From XYD1-FULL-39-28 sp964539855 (GTDB taxonomy: Bacteria; Patescibacteriota; Minisyncoccia; Minisyncoccales; Staskawiczbacteraceae): DNA of 28,362 nucleotides. The notes below the pieces were generated by a model. That model did not search any database and had not been told where the DNA came from. It worked only from the letters and a program-made list of their open reading frames with translations. This document shows, piece by piece, positions 1 to 7,779 of this stretch. A program made the position numbers and the translations under genes. The stretch lies in NCBI GenBank assembly GCA_964539855.1, contig CAZIJR010000005.1, positions 1-28,362 on the forward strand, read 5' to 3'. Within the stretch, counting starts at the first letter, position 1. The number at the start of each line of letters is the position of its first letter.

Positions 1-315
<315 letters not shown>

Positions 316-404
316 CGATATACTCAGTATTTGAGTTATCAGGAATTTTCACAGCGTAAGTTACGCTAATAGATACAGATTTTAGGTATTTTTTAAGGAA
401 TTAA

Positions 405-536
405 TCGTGAATAGTGTAAGAGAACTATACTGGAAGTGCTCCACCTGATCCCATTTCGAACTCAGAAGTGAAATCTTCCAAGGCCGATGGTAGTGCTTTT
501 GCGCGAGAGTAGGTAGTTCTCCTACACTGTTCACGA
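405..536 (+). rRNA. rrf: 5S ribosomal RNA
   Basis: The conserved 5S core is present: the loop-C region CCCATTTCGAACTCAGAAGTGAAA, the CCGATGGTAGTG segment and GCGCGAGAGTAGGTAGTTCTCC. The two ends pair in a long terminal helix: roughly 403-418 against 523-538, with a single G-U wobble. This extends beyond the usual helix I, so the mature termini are uncertain by several bases; the outer part may be a processing stem. Confidence 0.95.
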
Positions 537-542
537 TTCTAA

Positions 543-590
543 AAACAACAAAAACCCGGTTTAATCACCGGTTTTTTGTTGTTTGTTTGC
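543..590 (+). terminator. Intrinsic terminator of the rRNA operon
   Basis: An 18-bp inverted repeat (543-560 with 567-584, one mismatch) has a GC-rich ACCGGT/ACCGGT top and a 6-nt loop. The right arm is itself T-rich (GGTTTTTTGTTGTTT). It lies directly after 5S rRNA and before the mreC promoter, as expected for the end of the rrn transcript. Confidence 0.85.
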
Positions 591-615
591 ATTTATAATA
601 CTGCTGGGGTAAAAT
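586..615 (+). promoter_or_regulatory. Putative promoter for mreCD-mrdA
   Basis: A TTTGCA -35 (586-591) and a TAAAAT -10 (610-615) are separated by 18 bp, which predicts a transcription start near 622 and a leader of only about 12 nt before the mreC ATG. A second perfect -10 (TATAAT, 594-599) lies inside the spacer but has a poor -35. No Shine-Dalgarno sequence precedes the ATG. Confidence 0.5.
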
Positions 616-633
616 GCAGATAATCAAACATTC

Positions 634-1482
634 ATGAATGGTGTTAAAAATTTTTCTTTAAATAAAAAAAATAGCACATTGCTTAAATATGTAATCGGAG
701 CAATTGTGCTTTTTTTATTCCTTGGGGTGCTTAATTTATTTTCTCCACAAATTAAGAATTTATTTTATTTGGCCTCCAAGCCCATTGAAAAACAGTTATG
801 GTTTGCGGGGGAATCTGTTTCCGGTTTTACGTCCTCTATTTTAAAGGTTGGTTCCTTGTCTAAAGAAAATGAAAATTTAAAAACTGAGAATCAAGAACTT
901 TTATCACAAATTACCTTTTTGCAGAATGCAAAAAATGCGCTGGAAAACCAGGCCGATGCAAACGCTACGTATATGGATAAAAAATTTAATCTTGTAATGG
1001 CTGGAGTAATGGGCCTAAATAATCAGGACGAAATCACCATTGACAAGGGTTCATTAGATGGAATTTCGGACGGCATGCCAGTGGTTAATCAATATAATGT
1101 GCTTTTTGGAAGAGTTTCTAAGGTTTTTAATAACTTTTCCAAGGTAATGCTTATTTCTAGCAAGGATAGTGTTTTAAATGTAAAAGTACAGCAGAACATT
1201 GATGAGGTAGAGATAAAGGATATTCTTGGAGTTGTAAAGGGCAACGACGGACTATCGGCTTTTTTAGACCTGGTTTTAGTGGATGACACTTTAATCCAAG
1301 GGAACACTTTAGTAACGTCATCTCTTGAGGGAACTCTTCCAAAGGGGCTTCTTGTAGGAAAAATAACAGAGGTATCTAAAAATGACCAAAATCCCCATCA
1401 ACAGGCAAAAATTCAACTATTTTTAGAACCTAGCTCTAATAATCTTTTTGTCATAACTGATTACAATCGAGAAGAAAATTAA
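634..1482 (+). CDS. mreC: Rod shape-determining protein MreC
   Basis: MreC is the bitopic scaffold of the elongasome. It links MreB and MreD to PBP2 and activates lateral wall synthesis. The 282-residue protein has a short cytoplasmic N-terminus, one membrane segment at about 19-39, a Lys/Glu/Asn-rich coiled coil at about 72-108, and then the beta-rich MreC core with the typical GSLDGISDGMPVV and LLVGKITEV segments. The length is normal for the family. It is first in mreC-mreD-mrdA; mreB is not in the window. The ATG at 634 suits the membrane anchor and lies about 12 nt after a predicted transcription start. Confidence 0.95.
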   Translation: MNGVKNFSLNKKNSTLLKYVIGAIVLFLFLGVLNLFSPQIKNLFYLASKPIEKQLWFAGESVSGFTSSILKVGSLSKENENLKTENQELLSQITFLQNAKNALENQADANATYMDKKFNLVMAGVMGLNNQDEITIDKGSLDGISDGMPVVNQYNVLFGRVSKVFNNFSKVMLISSKDSVLNVKVQQNIDEVEIKDILGVVKGNDGLSAFLDLVLVDDTLIQGNTLVTSSLEGTLPKGLLVGKITEVSKNDQNPHQQAKIQLFLEPSSNNLFVITDYNREEN

Positions 1483-1498
1483 ATCTTAACAATCAACC

Positions 1499-2035
1499 GT
1501 GTGGTATAAATACTTAATTACAGGTTTATTTTTTTATTTTTTTTCACTTCTCCAAAATAGTTTTTTTGCACATTTGAATCTATGGGGGGCAGTGCCTAAT
1601 TTGGTATTTATTTTTTTTGTGTTGCTTACTTTTTTTACGCAAAAAAAAGATTATTATTTTATTATTTTCTGCGCTTTTGTGGCAGGGTTGCTAATTGATA
1701 TTTTTTCCTCCTCATATATAGGAACATCTGTTTTACTGCTGATTGTTATAGGGCTTGGCATAAAAAAAATTCAGGGGGATCTTTTTGAGGGCGGTCGAAA
1801 ACCCATGACTTTTTATTTTTTGGGCCTTTTTTTTATCGCATTTCTCGTATATAGCTTTTTAATATACTTATATTATTATTTTTTAGGTCCAAAAGAAGCT
1901 TTTTTTGTGTTTGATTCTAAATTATTTTTCGAGATAATTTATAATTTAGTTTTTGCTTTTCTATTTTTTCTAATTTATAAAAGGTTTTGCGTAAATGCTT
2001 TTGACAACAGACAGTTAAATTTGTTTAAAAAATAA
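1499..2035 (+). CDS. mreD: Rod shape-determining protein MreD
   Basis: A 178-residue, very hydrophobic protein with about five predicted membrane helices and an extremely Phe-rich composition. It starts with GTG 16 nt after the mreC stop and ends 2 nt before mrdA. MreD has weak sequence conservation, so the call rests on size, topology, the N-terminal NSFFAHLNLWGAVPNLVF segment and its fixed position between mreC and the PBP2 gene. MreD is the integral-membrane partner of MreC in the rod complex. No Shine-Dalgarno sequence is visible. Confidence 0.9.
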   Translation: MWYKYLITGLFFYFFSLLQNSFFAHLNLWGAVPNLVFIFFVLLTFFTQKKDYYFIIFCAFVAGLLIDIFSSSYIGTSVLLLIVIGLGIKKIQGDLFEGGRKPMTFYFLGLFFIAFLVYSFLIYLYYYFLGPKEAFFVFDSKLFFEIIYNLVFAFLFFLIYKRFCVNAFDNRQLNLFKK

Positions 2036-2037
2036 AT

Positions 2038-3963
2038 ATGTTTAAAAAATACCGATTAAAAAATGCATTTTCAGATATAGAACCTCACGAGGTTTTTTTA
2101 GATAAACTGGCCCAGGTTAAAGAAGAGGAGTTTGGCATTTCTGAAAAAAAGTTTGAGGTTCCATTGAAGGAAAAAATATCTTATATTTTGTTCGGCCTTT
2201 TTTTGTTATTGGCATTAGTTTTATTTTCAAAAACTTTTTATTTTCAGATTATAAATGGAAAAAAATTATCTGTAGCAGCCGAAAACAACAAAGGTTCAGC
2301 CAGTTTGATTATACCCGAGCGTGGAATAATCTATGATAAAAATCTAAAAAAATTGGTTTCTAATTCTCCTGCATTTGATTTGATTTGCGAGCGTTCTCAA
2401 TTTTCCTTGGCATCTGAAAAAGGTTCGAGCAAGATTGAAAAAATATCAAATATTGTAGGCGTAGACCCAATAGACTTAAATAACAAAATTCAGAGCGCTA
2501 ACTCGTCCGAAGTTTTGGTGGCCGAAGATTTGAACCATGAATCGCTCTTAGTTTTAGAGGCAGAGATGAACAATTTGGACGGATGTAGAATCCAGCAAAA
2601 CACTTCACGTAATTATGTTTATGGGCCAATTTTTTCACAGGTTTTAGGATACACCGGTAGAATAAACAGCGATGAATATTCAACTTCAACTGGTTATTCA
2701 ATTAACGACTATATGGGCAAAAATGGCTTAGAAAAGTATTATGAACAATATTTGAGAGGAATTCCCGGTCAGGTAAAGCGAATAAAAACCGCTTCAGGAA
2801 GCGAGCAAGGTATTCAGATAATGACAGACCCCGATTCTGGTAAAAATCTTGTATTAAACATAGACGCCGATTTACAGCAGGAAGTTTATAACGCATTGGA
2901 AAAAAGCATTTTAAACGTAGGAGCAAAAAAAGGGGCGGTTGTAGTAATGGATCCCAGAACTGGTGCTGTGCTTGCCTTGATCTCATATCCATCCTACGAC
3001 AACAATCTTTTCTCTAAAGGAATTTCTCAAGAAGACTACAGCGCCCTTATAAACGACCCAAATCAACCCTTTTTTGATCGTGTAATTCAGGCCCAATATC
3101 CAACCGGCTCCACAATAAAGCCGTTTGAGGCCTCGGGGGCTTTACAGGAAAACTTAATTTCTCCAACAAAACAGATTAACGACCCCGGGTTTATAGAAAT
3201 TCAAAACAAATATGACCCAAGTATTGTTTATCGTTATGGCGGAGTAACCCCGCATGAGTGGGTAGATATGAGAGAAGCAATTGCGGTTTCTTCAAACATT
3301 TATTTTTACACAGTTGGTGGTGGCTATGGAGATCAACAAGGGCTTGGGCCAGCTAGAATAAAAAAATACCTTGAACTTTTTGGATGGGGAAAAATTACTG
3401 GAATTGATTTGCCTGGAGAATTCGCGGGCTTGGTTCCTGACCCAGCATGGAAAAAGGAGAATCTTGGCGAGGCTTGGTGGGATGGTGATACATACAATCT
3501 TTCCATAGGGCAGAGCTATCTAAAGGTTACTCCTTTACAGGTAGCTGCTGCTTATTGTGCGATTGCAAATGGTGGGACGCTTTATAAACCCCAAATTATG
3601 AATAAAATTATTGGACCTTTAGAAAGTTCTGCACAACCAGTAAAAAGTTTTGTGCCTGAGGTGGTAAGGAGTAATTTTATAGATACAGATAATTTAAAAG
3701 TAGTTCAGGAAGGTATGTATGACTGTGTAAACAAAGACTACGGTTCTTGTGCCTCTCTAAAAAATATTCCCGAAGAAGTGGCTGCTAAAACAGGAACAGC
3801 AGAGACCGGTAAGGATGGGTCTTATAATGCTTGGGTGTCTGCCTACGCTCCCTATAATAATCCAGAAATTGTTATTGTTGCTACAATTGAAGGTGTAGAT
3901 GGCTTGCAATCTGCAACCTTGCCAGTAGCCCGCGATGTTTTGCAGTGGTATTTTTCTAAATAA
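2038..3963 (+). CDS. mrdA: Penicillin-binding protein 2 (elongasome DD-transpeptidase)
   Basis: A class B PBP that crosslinks peptidoglycan during elongation. The 641-residue protein has a cytoplasmic tail, one membrane helix at about 49-69, a PBP dimerisation domain containing PERGIIYDKN, and a transpeptidase domain. All three active-site motifs are intact: STIK with the nucleophile Ser358 and Lys361, SSN at 418-420, and KTGTAETG beginning at Lys584. The start is 2 nt after mreD, so the genes are cotranscribed. The TAA stop overlaps the U-tract (in antisense) of the minus-strand RNA terminator, so the two transcripts converge here. No plus-strand terminator is evident right after the gene. 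Confidence 0.96.
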   Translation: MFKKYRLKNAFSDIEPHEVFLDKLAQVKEEEFGISEKKFEVPLKEKISYILFGLFLLLALVLFSKTFYFQIINGKKLSVAAENNKGSASLIIPERGIIYDKNLKKLVSNSPAFDLICERSQFSLASEKGSSKIEKISNIVGVDPIDLNNKIQSANSSEVLVAEDLNHESLLVLEAEMNNLDGCRIQQNTSRNYVYGPIFSQVLGYTGRINSDEYSTSTGYSINDYMGKNGLEKYYEQYLRGIPGQVKRIKTASGSEQGIQIMTDPDSGKNLVLNIDADLQQEVYNALEKSILNVGAKKGAVVVMDPRTGAVLALISYPSYDNNLFSKGISQEDYSALINDPNQPFFDRVIQAQYPTGSTIKPFEASGALQENLISPTKQINDPGFIEIQNKYDPSIVYRYGGVTPHEWVDMREAIAVSSNIYFYTVGGGYGDQQGLGPARIKKYLELFGWGKITGIDLPGEFAGLVPDPAWKKENLGEAWWDGDTYNLSIGQSYLKVTPLQVAAAYCAIANGGTLYKPQIMNKIIGPLESSAQPVKSFVPEVVRSNFIDTDNLKVVQEGMYDCVNKDYGSCASLKNIPEEVAAKTGTAETGKDGSYNAWVSAYAPYNNPEIVIVATIEGVDGLQSATLPVARDVLQWYFSK

Positions 3964-4009
3964 AAAAAGCGCCGAAGTGTTTCTCATTGGGGAGAAACAA
4001 CAACGGCGC
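3962..4009 (-). terminator. Intrinsic terminator of the minus-strand structured RNA
   Basis: On the minus strand, a GCGCCG/CGGCGC stem (4004-4009 with 3969-3974) is capped by a second GUUUCUC/GAGAAAC stem (3992-3998 with 3979-3985) and followed by seven U (3968-3962). It is directional: on the plus strand no T-run follows the hairpin. The U-tract overlaps the mrdA stop codon in antisense. Confidence 0.85.
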
Positions 4010-4049
4010 ATAGCGCTGGGCGGGTCGCAAGGCTGAAAGTCCTGCATCA

Positions 4050-4104
4050 CTCGGGTGCGGAACACCCGGGGGAGTAACGCCACAGCGTTTATATTAAACT
4101 GACA
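4050..4104 (+). repeat. 55-bp gap-flanking direct repeat, left copy (assembly overlap)
   Basis: This is identical to 4205-4259 on the other side of the N run. The repeat length is the same (55 bp) at the second gap of the window, which points to unmerged contig ends sharing an assembler overlap, not a biological repeat. Confidence 0.85.
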
Positions 4105-4204
4105 NNNNNNNNNNNNNNNNNNNNNNNNNNNNNNNNNNNNNNNNNNNNNNNNNNNNNNNNNNNNNNNNNNNNNNNNNNNNNNNNNNNNNNNNNNNNNNNN
4201 NNNN
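4105..4204. other. Assembly gap of 100 N (probably no missing sequence)
   Basis: Exactly 100 N, flanked on both sides by the same 55 bp. Collapsing the two copies gives one continuous structured RNA whose long-range helix spans the join, so the true gap is probably zero. A loss of real sequence cannot be excluded without reads. Confidence 0.9.
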
Positions 4205-4259
4205 CTCGGGTGCGGAACACCCGGGGGAGTAACGCCACAGCGTTTATATTAAACTGACA
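4205..4259 (+). repeat. 55-bp gap-flanking direct repeat, right copy (assembly overlap)
   Basis: Perfect copy of 4050-4104; see the left copy. Inferred to be one locus present twice only because the contig ends were not joined. Confidence 0.85.
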
Positions 4260-4443
4260 GTTTCCCGCCAGTTTACCAAAGGAAAAGTGCAATGTCGTCG
4301 CGATTTTCTTTGCTTCTTATCGCATAGGCCAATTTTTTATTTTCGGCTGTTTGCGTGGGGAAGAATCTCCGACGACACTGGTACTTCATGTAAGTCCTAC
4401 CTGTACCCAAGGGTAGGGAAGTCCCTTTTATCTACTATAATTT

Positions 4444-4472
4444 ATCTTAGCATATTATGAGACCCTTGTCAA
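4444..4472 (-). promoter_or_regulatory. Promoter of the minus-strand structured RNA
   Basis: On the minus strand a perfect TTGACA (4472-4467) is followed, after exactly 17 bp, by TAAGAT (4449-4444). The predicted start is near 4437. Its -35 is only 4 bp from the -35 of the plus-strand lysS promoter, making a compact divergent pair. Confidence 0.7.
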
Positions 4473-4476
4473 GAGC

Positions 4477-4505
4477 TTGTAGGGTTTTTGCAAGTTTGTT
4501 ATGAT
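4477..4505 (+). promoter_or_regulatory. Putative lysS operon promoter
   Basis: TTGTAG (4477-4482) and TATGAT (4500-4505) with a 17-bp spacer give a start near 4512 and a lysS leader of about 92 nt. That leader holds two inverted repeats. The boxes are weaker than those of the divergent RNA promoter. Confidence 0.45.
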
Positions 4506-4527
4506 AAAATAATAAAAATGACTCGAG

Positions 4528-4604
4528 CGTAATTTTAGCCCCAATGTATATATCTTAATGGCTAAAATTACGAAGTGAATTTACTCACCTCGTTCGCAAA
4601 TTCA
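4528..4604 (+). repeat. Two inverted repeats in the lysS leader
   Basis: A perfect 13-bp inverted repeat (CGTAATTTTAGCC, 4528-4540, with GGCTAAAATTACG, 4560-4572; 19-nt loop) is followed directly by a second palindrome (TGAATTT, 4576-4582, with AAATTCA, 4598-4604) whose right arm runs into the lysS start codon. No T-box specifier or antiterminator signature is seen. It may be a leader structure affecting lysS translation or a small palindromic intergenic element; the sequence does not decide. Confidence 0.6.
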
Positions 4605-6076
4605 TGCCTACAATAGAGGAATTAAGAAAAACAAGAATTGAAAAATTAAATAAGCTCCAGGCAGCTGGACTTTTAGCTTATCCTTCCACAACAAAAAGAA
4701 CTCACAGCGTGTTAGAAGTTTTAGAAAACTTTAAAAAGCTTTCGGGCAAACTTCTCGGTAAAAAAACAATTATAGTAACAGGTAGAATAATGGCAAAAAG
4801 GGGACAGGGTGGTTTGACTTTTATTGATATAAATGACGGCTCTGGTAAACTTCAGGCCGTTATTAAAGAAGATAAGCTCGGATCAAAAGGTTACCAGTTT
4901 TTTTTAGATGTCTTTGACATAGCAGACTTTGTAGAGGCTAAAGGAACTCTATTCACCACAAAAAGAGGAGAGAAAACTCTTGAGGTGGAGGATTATAAAA
5001 TGCTTTCAAAGGCACTTTTGCCTTTACCAGAAAAATTTCATGGTCTCTGCGATGTGGAGGAGTGTCTAAGAAAAAGATATTTAGATATCATATTTAATCC
5101 AGAAGTGAAGGCAATGGTTCAAAAAAGGACTGTTTTTTGGGCTTCAATGAGAGAATTTTTAATTAGCAAAGGATTTTTGGAGGTAGAAACTCCTGTCTTA
5201 GAAACAACTCCAGGAGGAGCCGATGCCAGGCCATTCATAACTCACCATAACGCATTAGATTTAGATGTCTTTTTAAGAATTTCAGTTGGAGAATTATGGC
5301 AAAAACGGCTGATGGTTGCAGGCTTTGAAAAAGTTTTTGAGATTGGAAGAATTTTTAGAAATGAAGGGATGGATGCTGAACATTTGCAGGATTACACAGC
5401 AATGGAATTCTACTGGGCTTATACAGATTATGAAGAAGGAATGAAGTTTGTAGAAGAAATGTACAAATATATTGCCAAAAAAACTTTTGGCACGCTTAAG
5501 TTTAAAATAAAGGGATTTGATGTTGATTTGGGAAAAAAATGGGAAAAATACGATTACACTGCAACAATTTCCAAATATACAGGAGTAAATATAGAATCTG
5601 CAAGTTTGCCTGAAATAGAAAAAACCTTGCAAAAACTAAAAATAGATTACGACAAAAATGGTTTTAATATTACAAGGGCAATAGACAATCTTTGGAAATA
5701 TTGCAGAAAAAATATTTCTGGCCCCGGATTTTTAATTAATGTACCTATTATAATGGAACCATTGGCAAAAAAAATGGAAAAGAACCCAAAACTGGTTCAA
5801 CGCTTTCAAGTAATTTTGGCTGGCTCTGAAAACGGAAAGGGTTTTTCAGAATTAAACGATCCCATTGACCAAGCCGAAAGATTTGCACAGCAACAAAAAT
5901 TACGAGATGCTGGAGATGATGAGGCTCAAAGATTTGACAAGGATTACATTGAGGCAATGGAGCATGGAATGCCACCAGCCTGTGGTTTTGGAGTTTCAGA
6001 AAGATTGTTTAGCTTCTTAATGGACAAACCTTCTCGTGAATGCCAAATATTCCCATTAATGCGCCCAAAATTATGA
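4604..6076 (+). CDS. lysS: Lysyl-tRNA synthetase, class II
   Basis: Charges tRNA-Lys. The 490-residue protein has an N-terminal OB-fold anticodon-binding domain (about 55-135; VTGRIMAKRGQGGLTFIDI) and a class II catalytic domain. Motif 1 is near GFLEVETPVL, followed by the LysRS-specific GGADARPFITHHNAL. Motif 2 is FRNEGMDAEHLQDYTAMEFY; most LysRS have an Asn-Pro-Glu-Phe stretch where this has QDYTAM. Motif 3 is GFGVSERLFSF ahead of IFPLMRPKL, where most bacterial LysRS read G(I/V)DRL. The catalytic Arg is kept, so activity is expected. The stop overlaps the next gene as ATGA. Confidence 0.95.
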   Translation: MPTIEELRKTRIEKLNKLQAAGLLAYPSTTKRTHSVLEVLENFKKLSGKLLGKKTIIVTGRIMAKRGQGGLTFIDINDGSGKLQAVIKEDKLGSKGYQFFLDVFDIADFVEAKGTLFTTKRGEKTLEVEDYKMLSKALLPLPEKFHGLCDVEECLRKRYLDIIFNPEVKAMVQKRTVFWASMREFLISKGFLEVETPVLETTPGGADARPFITHHNALDLDVFLRISVGELWQKRLMVAGFEKVFEIGRIFRNEGMDAEHLQDYTAMEFYWAYTDYEEGMKFVEEMYKYIAKKTFGTLKFKIKGFDVDLGKKWEKYDYTATISKYTGVNIESASLPEIEKTLQKLKIDYDKNGFNITRAIDNLWKYCRKNISGPGFLINVPIIMEPLAKKMEKNPKLVQRFQVILAGSENGKGFSELNDPIDQAERFAQQQKLRDAGDDEAQRFDKDYIEAMEHGMPPACGFGVSERLFSFLMDKPSRECQIFPLMRPKL

Positions 6077-6480
6077 AAAAAGTAATGGTGTTTGGCACGT
6101 TCGATGGATTACACGATGGCCACCTGGATTTTTTTAGGCAGGCAAAGGAACATGGAGATTTTTTAATCGCTGTTGCTGGCCGAGATGTGAACATAAAAAA
6201 AATAAAAGGCCATTTTCCTAAGAGGAGAGATCGTGAAAGATTGACCGATCTGCAAAGATGCAAACTGGTTGATAAGCCTGTTTTGGGTTATGAAGATGAT
6301 GTTTATATGACAATCGAAACACTAAAGCCAGATGTTATATGTTTAGGTTATGACCAAATCTCTTTTTCTAAGAATTTAAAAAGCGAGTTAAAAAAGAGGG
6401 GATTGAAAATAGAAATTTTTAGAATGAAAGGATATAAACCAAACAAAATGCATTCATCTATTCTAAAAAATAAAAAGTAA
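6073..6480 (+). CDS. Cytidylyltransferase-fold nucleotidyltransferase (RibL/TagD-like)
   Basis: A 135-residue HIGH-superfamily nucleotidyltransferase. The N-terminal GTFDGLHDGH carries the HxGH signature (His14, His17). The segment AVAGRDVNIKKIKG and a C-terminal basic end, which may hold a degenerate ISSTxxR-like site (KMHSSILK), follow. Known relatives transfer CMP or AMP to glycerol-3-phosphate, FMN or similar substrates; the archaeal FAD synthase RibL is the closest by eye. The substrate cannot be fixed. The start at 6073 is chosen because it forms an ATGA overlap with lysS and begins right at the Rossmann strand; an upstream ATG at 6040 would add 11 non-conserved residues inside lysS. 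Confidence 0.8.
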   Translation: MKKVMVFGTFDGLHDGHLDFFRQAKEHGDFLIAVAGRDVNIKKIKGHFPKRRDRERLTDLQRCKLVDKPVLGYEDDVYMTIETLKPDVICLGYDQISFSKNLKSELKKRGLKIEIFRMKGYKPNKMHSSILKNKK

Positions 6481-6484
6481 ATTT

Positions 6485-7723
6485 ATGTTAGATATAAATC
6501 TTTTAAGAGATACTCCTGAGAAAGTAAAACAAGCGTGTGAAAAGAAAAATGTTAAATGTAATGTTGACAGGATTTTGGATTTAGACAAAAAGAAAAGAGA
6601 ATTAATGACAGAGATGGAAGCTCTAAAAGCAGAACAAAATAAAATAAGTAGAGGCGGAAAAGATAATAATGTTTTGATAACTCAGGCAAAAGAAATAAAA
6701 GATAAAATAAAGTCTATGGAGCCTGAGTTGGAAAAAACAGAAAAAGAATTTAACGAATTATTGATGGGTTTGCCAAATATTACAGCAGATGATGTTGTGG
6801 CAGGGGGAAAAGAAAACAACAAGGTTTTAAGACAATTCGCTAAAAGGCCAAAATTTACGTTTAAGCCAAAAGACCATGTGGAGCTGGCCACCAGCCTTAA
6901 TCTTATAGATTATGAAAGAGCGGCCAAAATGTCTGGCGCAGGATTTTGGATTTATAAGGGGAATGGAGCGGTTTTAGAATGGGCTTTGCTCAATTATTTT
7001 ATTGATTTTCACAGGAAAAACAAATATACATTTATAATGCCACCGTATTTGCTAAAAGAAGAATCGGCCTATACATCGGGACATTTACCAAAATTCAGAG
7101 ATGACCTGTACTGGACTCAAGATAAATTATGCCTGGATGCAACCAGTGAAATGATGTTGGGGAATTATCATAAGGGCGAGATTTTAGATGAAGAATCGTT
7201 GCCTTTAAAATATTTTGCGTATTCTGCCTGTTTTAGGCGTGAGGCTGGTAGCTACAGAAAAGAAGAAAGGGGTATGATAAGAGGACACCAGTTTAATAAA
7301 ATAGAAATGTTTCAGTTTACAAAGCCAGAGCAGTCCTGGAAGGCTTTTGATGAGCTGGTAAAAAATGCCGAAAAACTGGTGGAAGGTTTGGGCCTGCACT
7401 TTCAGTCTGTACAGCTGGCGGCAGAGGATATGTCTGAAGCCATGGCAAAAACAATTGACATAGAAGTTTGGATCCCAAGCATGGAAATTTATAAGGAGGT
7501 CAGTAGCGCCTCAAACGCTTTAGAATATCAGGCAAGAAGAGGAAATGTAAAATATCGAGACGAAAAGAATAATAAAAATAAATTTGTCCATACACTAAAC
7601 GCATCGGGTTTGGCAACAAGCCGACTGCTCCCCGCGATTTTAGAGCAGTTTCAGCAGAAAGATGGAAGTGTAAAAGTACCAAAGGTTCTGCAAAAATACT
7701 GCGGCTTTAAAATAATAAAATAA
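6485..7723 (+). CDS. serS: Seryl-tRNA synthetase
   Basis: Charges tRNA-Ser (and tRNA-Sec where present). The 412-residue protein starts MLDINLLRDTPEKVKQACEK and has the long antiparallel coiled-coil arm (about 28-105) that binds the variable arm of the tRNA. The catalytic core contains TSGHLPKF, motif 2 CFRREAGSYRKEERGMIRGH with its arginines, and motif 3 in HTLNASGLATSRLLPAILEQ. The length is normal for the family. It lies 4 nt after the cytidylyltransferase gene, so lysS, that gene and serS form one operon, closed by the hairpin at 7744-7770. No Shine-Dalgarno sequence. Confidence 0.96.
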   Translation: MLDINLLRDTPEKVKQACEKKNVKCNVDRILDLDKKKRELMTEMEALKAEQNKISRGGKDNNVLITQAKEIKDKIKSMEPELEKTEKEFNELLMGLPNITADDVVAGGKENNKVLRQFAKRPKFTFKPKDHVELATSLNLIDYERAAKMSGAGFWIYKGNGAVLEWALLNYFIDFHRKNKYTFIMPPYLLKEESAYTSGHLPKFRDDLYWTQDKLCLDATSEMMLGNYHKGEILDEESLPLKYFAYSACFRREAGSYRKEERGMIRGHQFNKIEMFQFTKPEQSWKAFDELVKNAEKLVEGLGLHFQSVQLAAEDMSEAMAKTIDIEVWIPSMEIYKEVSSASNALEYQARRGNVKYRDEKNNKNKFVHTLNASGLATSRLLPAILEQFQQKDGSVKVPKVLQKYCGFKIIK

Positions 7724-7743
7724 CGAAAAAATATACCTATTTT

Positions 7744-7775
7744 AACACCTCAGACAGTGTCTGAGGTGTTTGTTT
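7744..7775 (+). terminator. Intrinsic terminator after serS
   Basis: A perfect 12-bp inverted repeat (AACACCTCAGAC, 7744-7755, and GTCTGAGGTGTT, 7759-7770) with a 3-nt loop is followed by TGTTT. It lies 20 nt after the serS stop. Confidence 0.8.
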
Positions 7776-7779
7776 AAGC

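Larger units (their letters stand above)
3962..4437 (-). ncRNA. Structured non-coding RNA of unidentified family
   Basis: The strand is set by a good minus-strand promoter (TTGACA-17-TAAGAT, 4444-4472) and a strong minus-strand terminator (3962-4009). Removing the 155-nt assembly artefact (100 N plus one copy of the 55-bp overlap) leaves a transcript of about 320 nt. Helices seen, in plus coordinates: 4396-4401/4412-4417; 4293-4300/4370-4377 (8 bp); 4321-4324/4352-4355 with 4328-4330/4345-4347; 4076-4080/4085-4089; 4052-4057/4063-4068; and a long-range CTGGGCGGG/CCCGCCAG pairing of 4016-4024 with 4264-4271. The locus is more GC-rich than its neighbours, as expected for structural RNA in an AT-rich genome. 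No 5'/3' acceptor pairing or CCA (tmRNA), no RNase P core on this strand and no SRP or 6S signature were found. The family is unknown to me. Confidence 0.7.

Noticed and set aside
4035..4085. RNase P RNA on the plus strand (GAAAGTCC at 4035-4042 and GCCACAG at 4079-4085, in the right order)
   Set aside because: The essential 3' core (ACAGAA and the rest of P4) is missing downstream, there is no plus-strand terminator nearby that fits, and the promoter and U-tract clearly place the transcript on the minus strand.
4050..4259. 55-bp direct repeats as target-site duplications of a transposon hidden in the N run
   Set aside because: The same 55-bp length occurs at both gaps, with exactly 100 N each, and collapsing restores a gene at the second gap; an assembly overlap explains both.
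4105..4292. Minus-strand reading frame across the first N run
   Set aside because: It consists of RNA-gene sequence and N; there is no protein-like composition and the duplicated 55 bp inflates it.
3962..4437. tmRNA on the minus strand, prompted by its size and a GCAAAC stretch that could look like a tag start
   Set aside because: No tRNA-like acceptor pairing of the ends, no T-arm (GGTTCRA), no CCA, and no tag frame ending in a typical ALAA-like sequence.
4512..4603. T-box riboswitch in the lysS leader
   Set aside because: No T-box sequence or antiterminator hairpin, and the ~92-nt leader is too short.
6040..6072. Upstream start for the cytidylyltransferase-fold gene
   Set aside because: It would lie inside lysS and add non-conserved residues; the ATGA overlap at 6073 is the better start.
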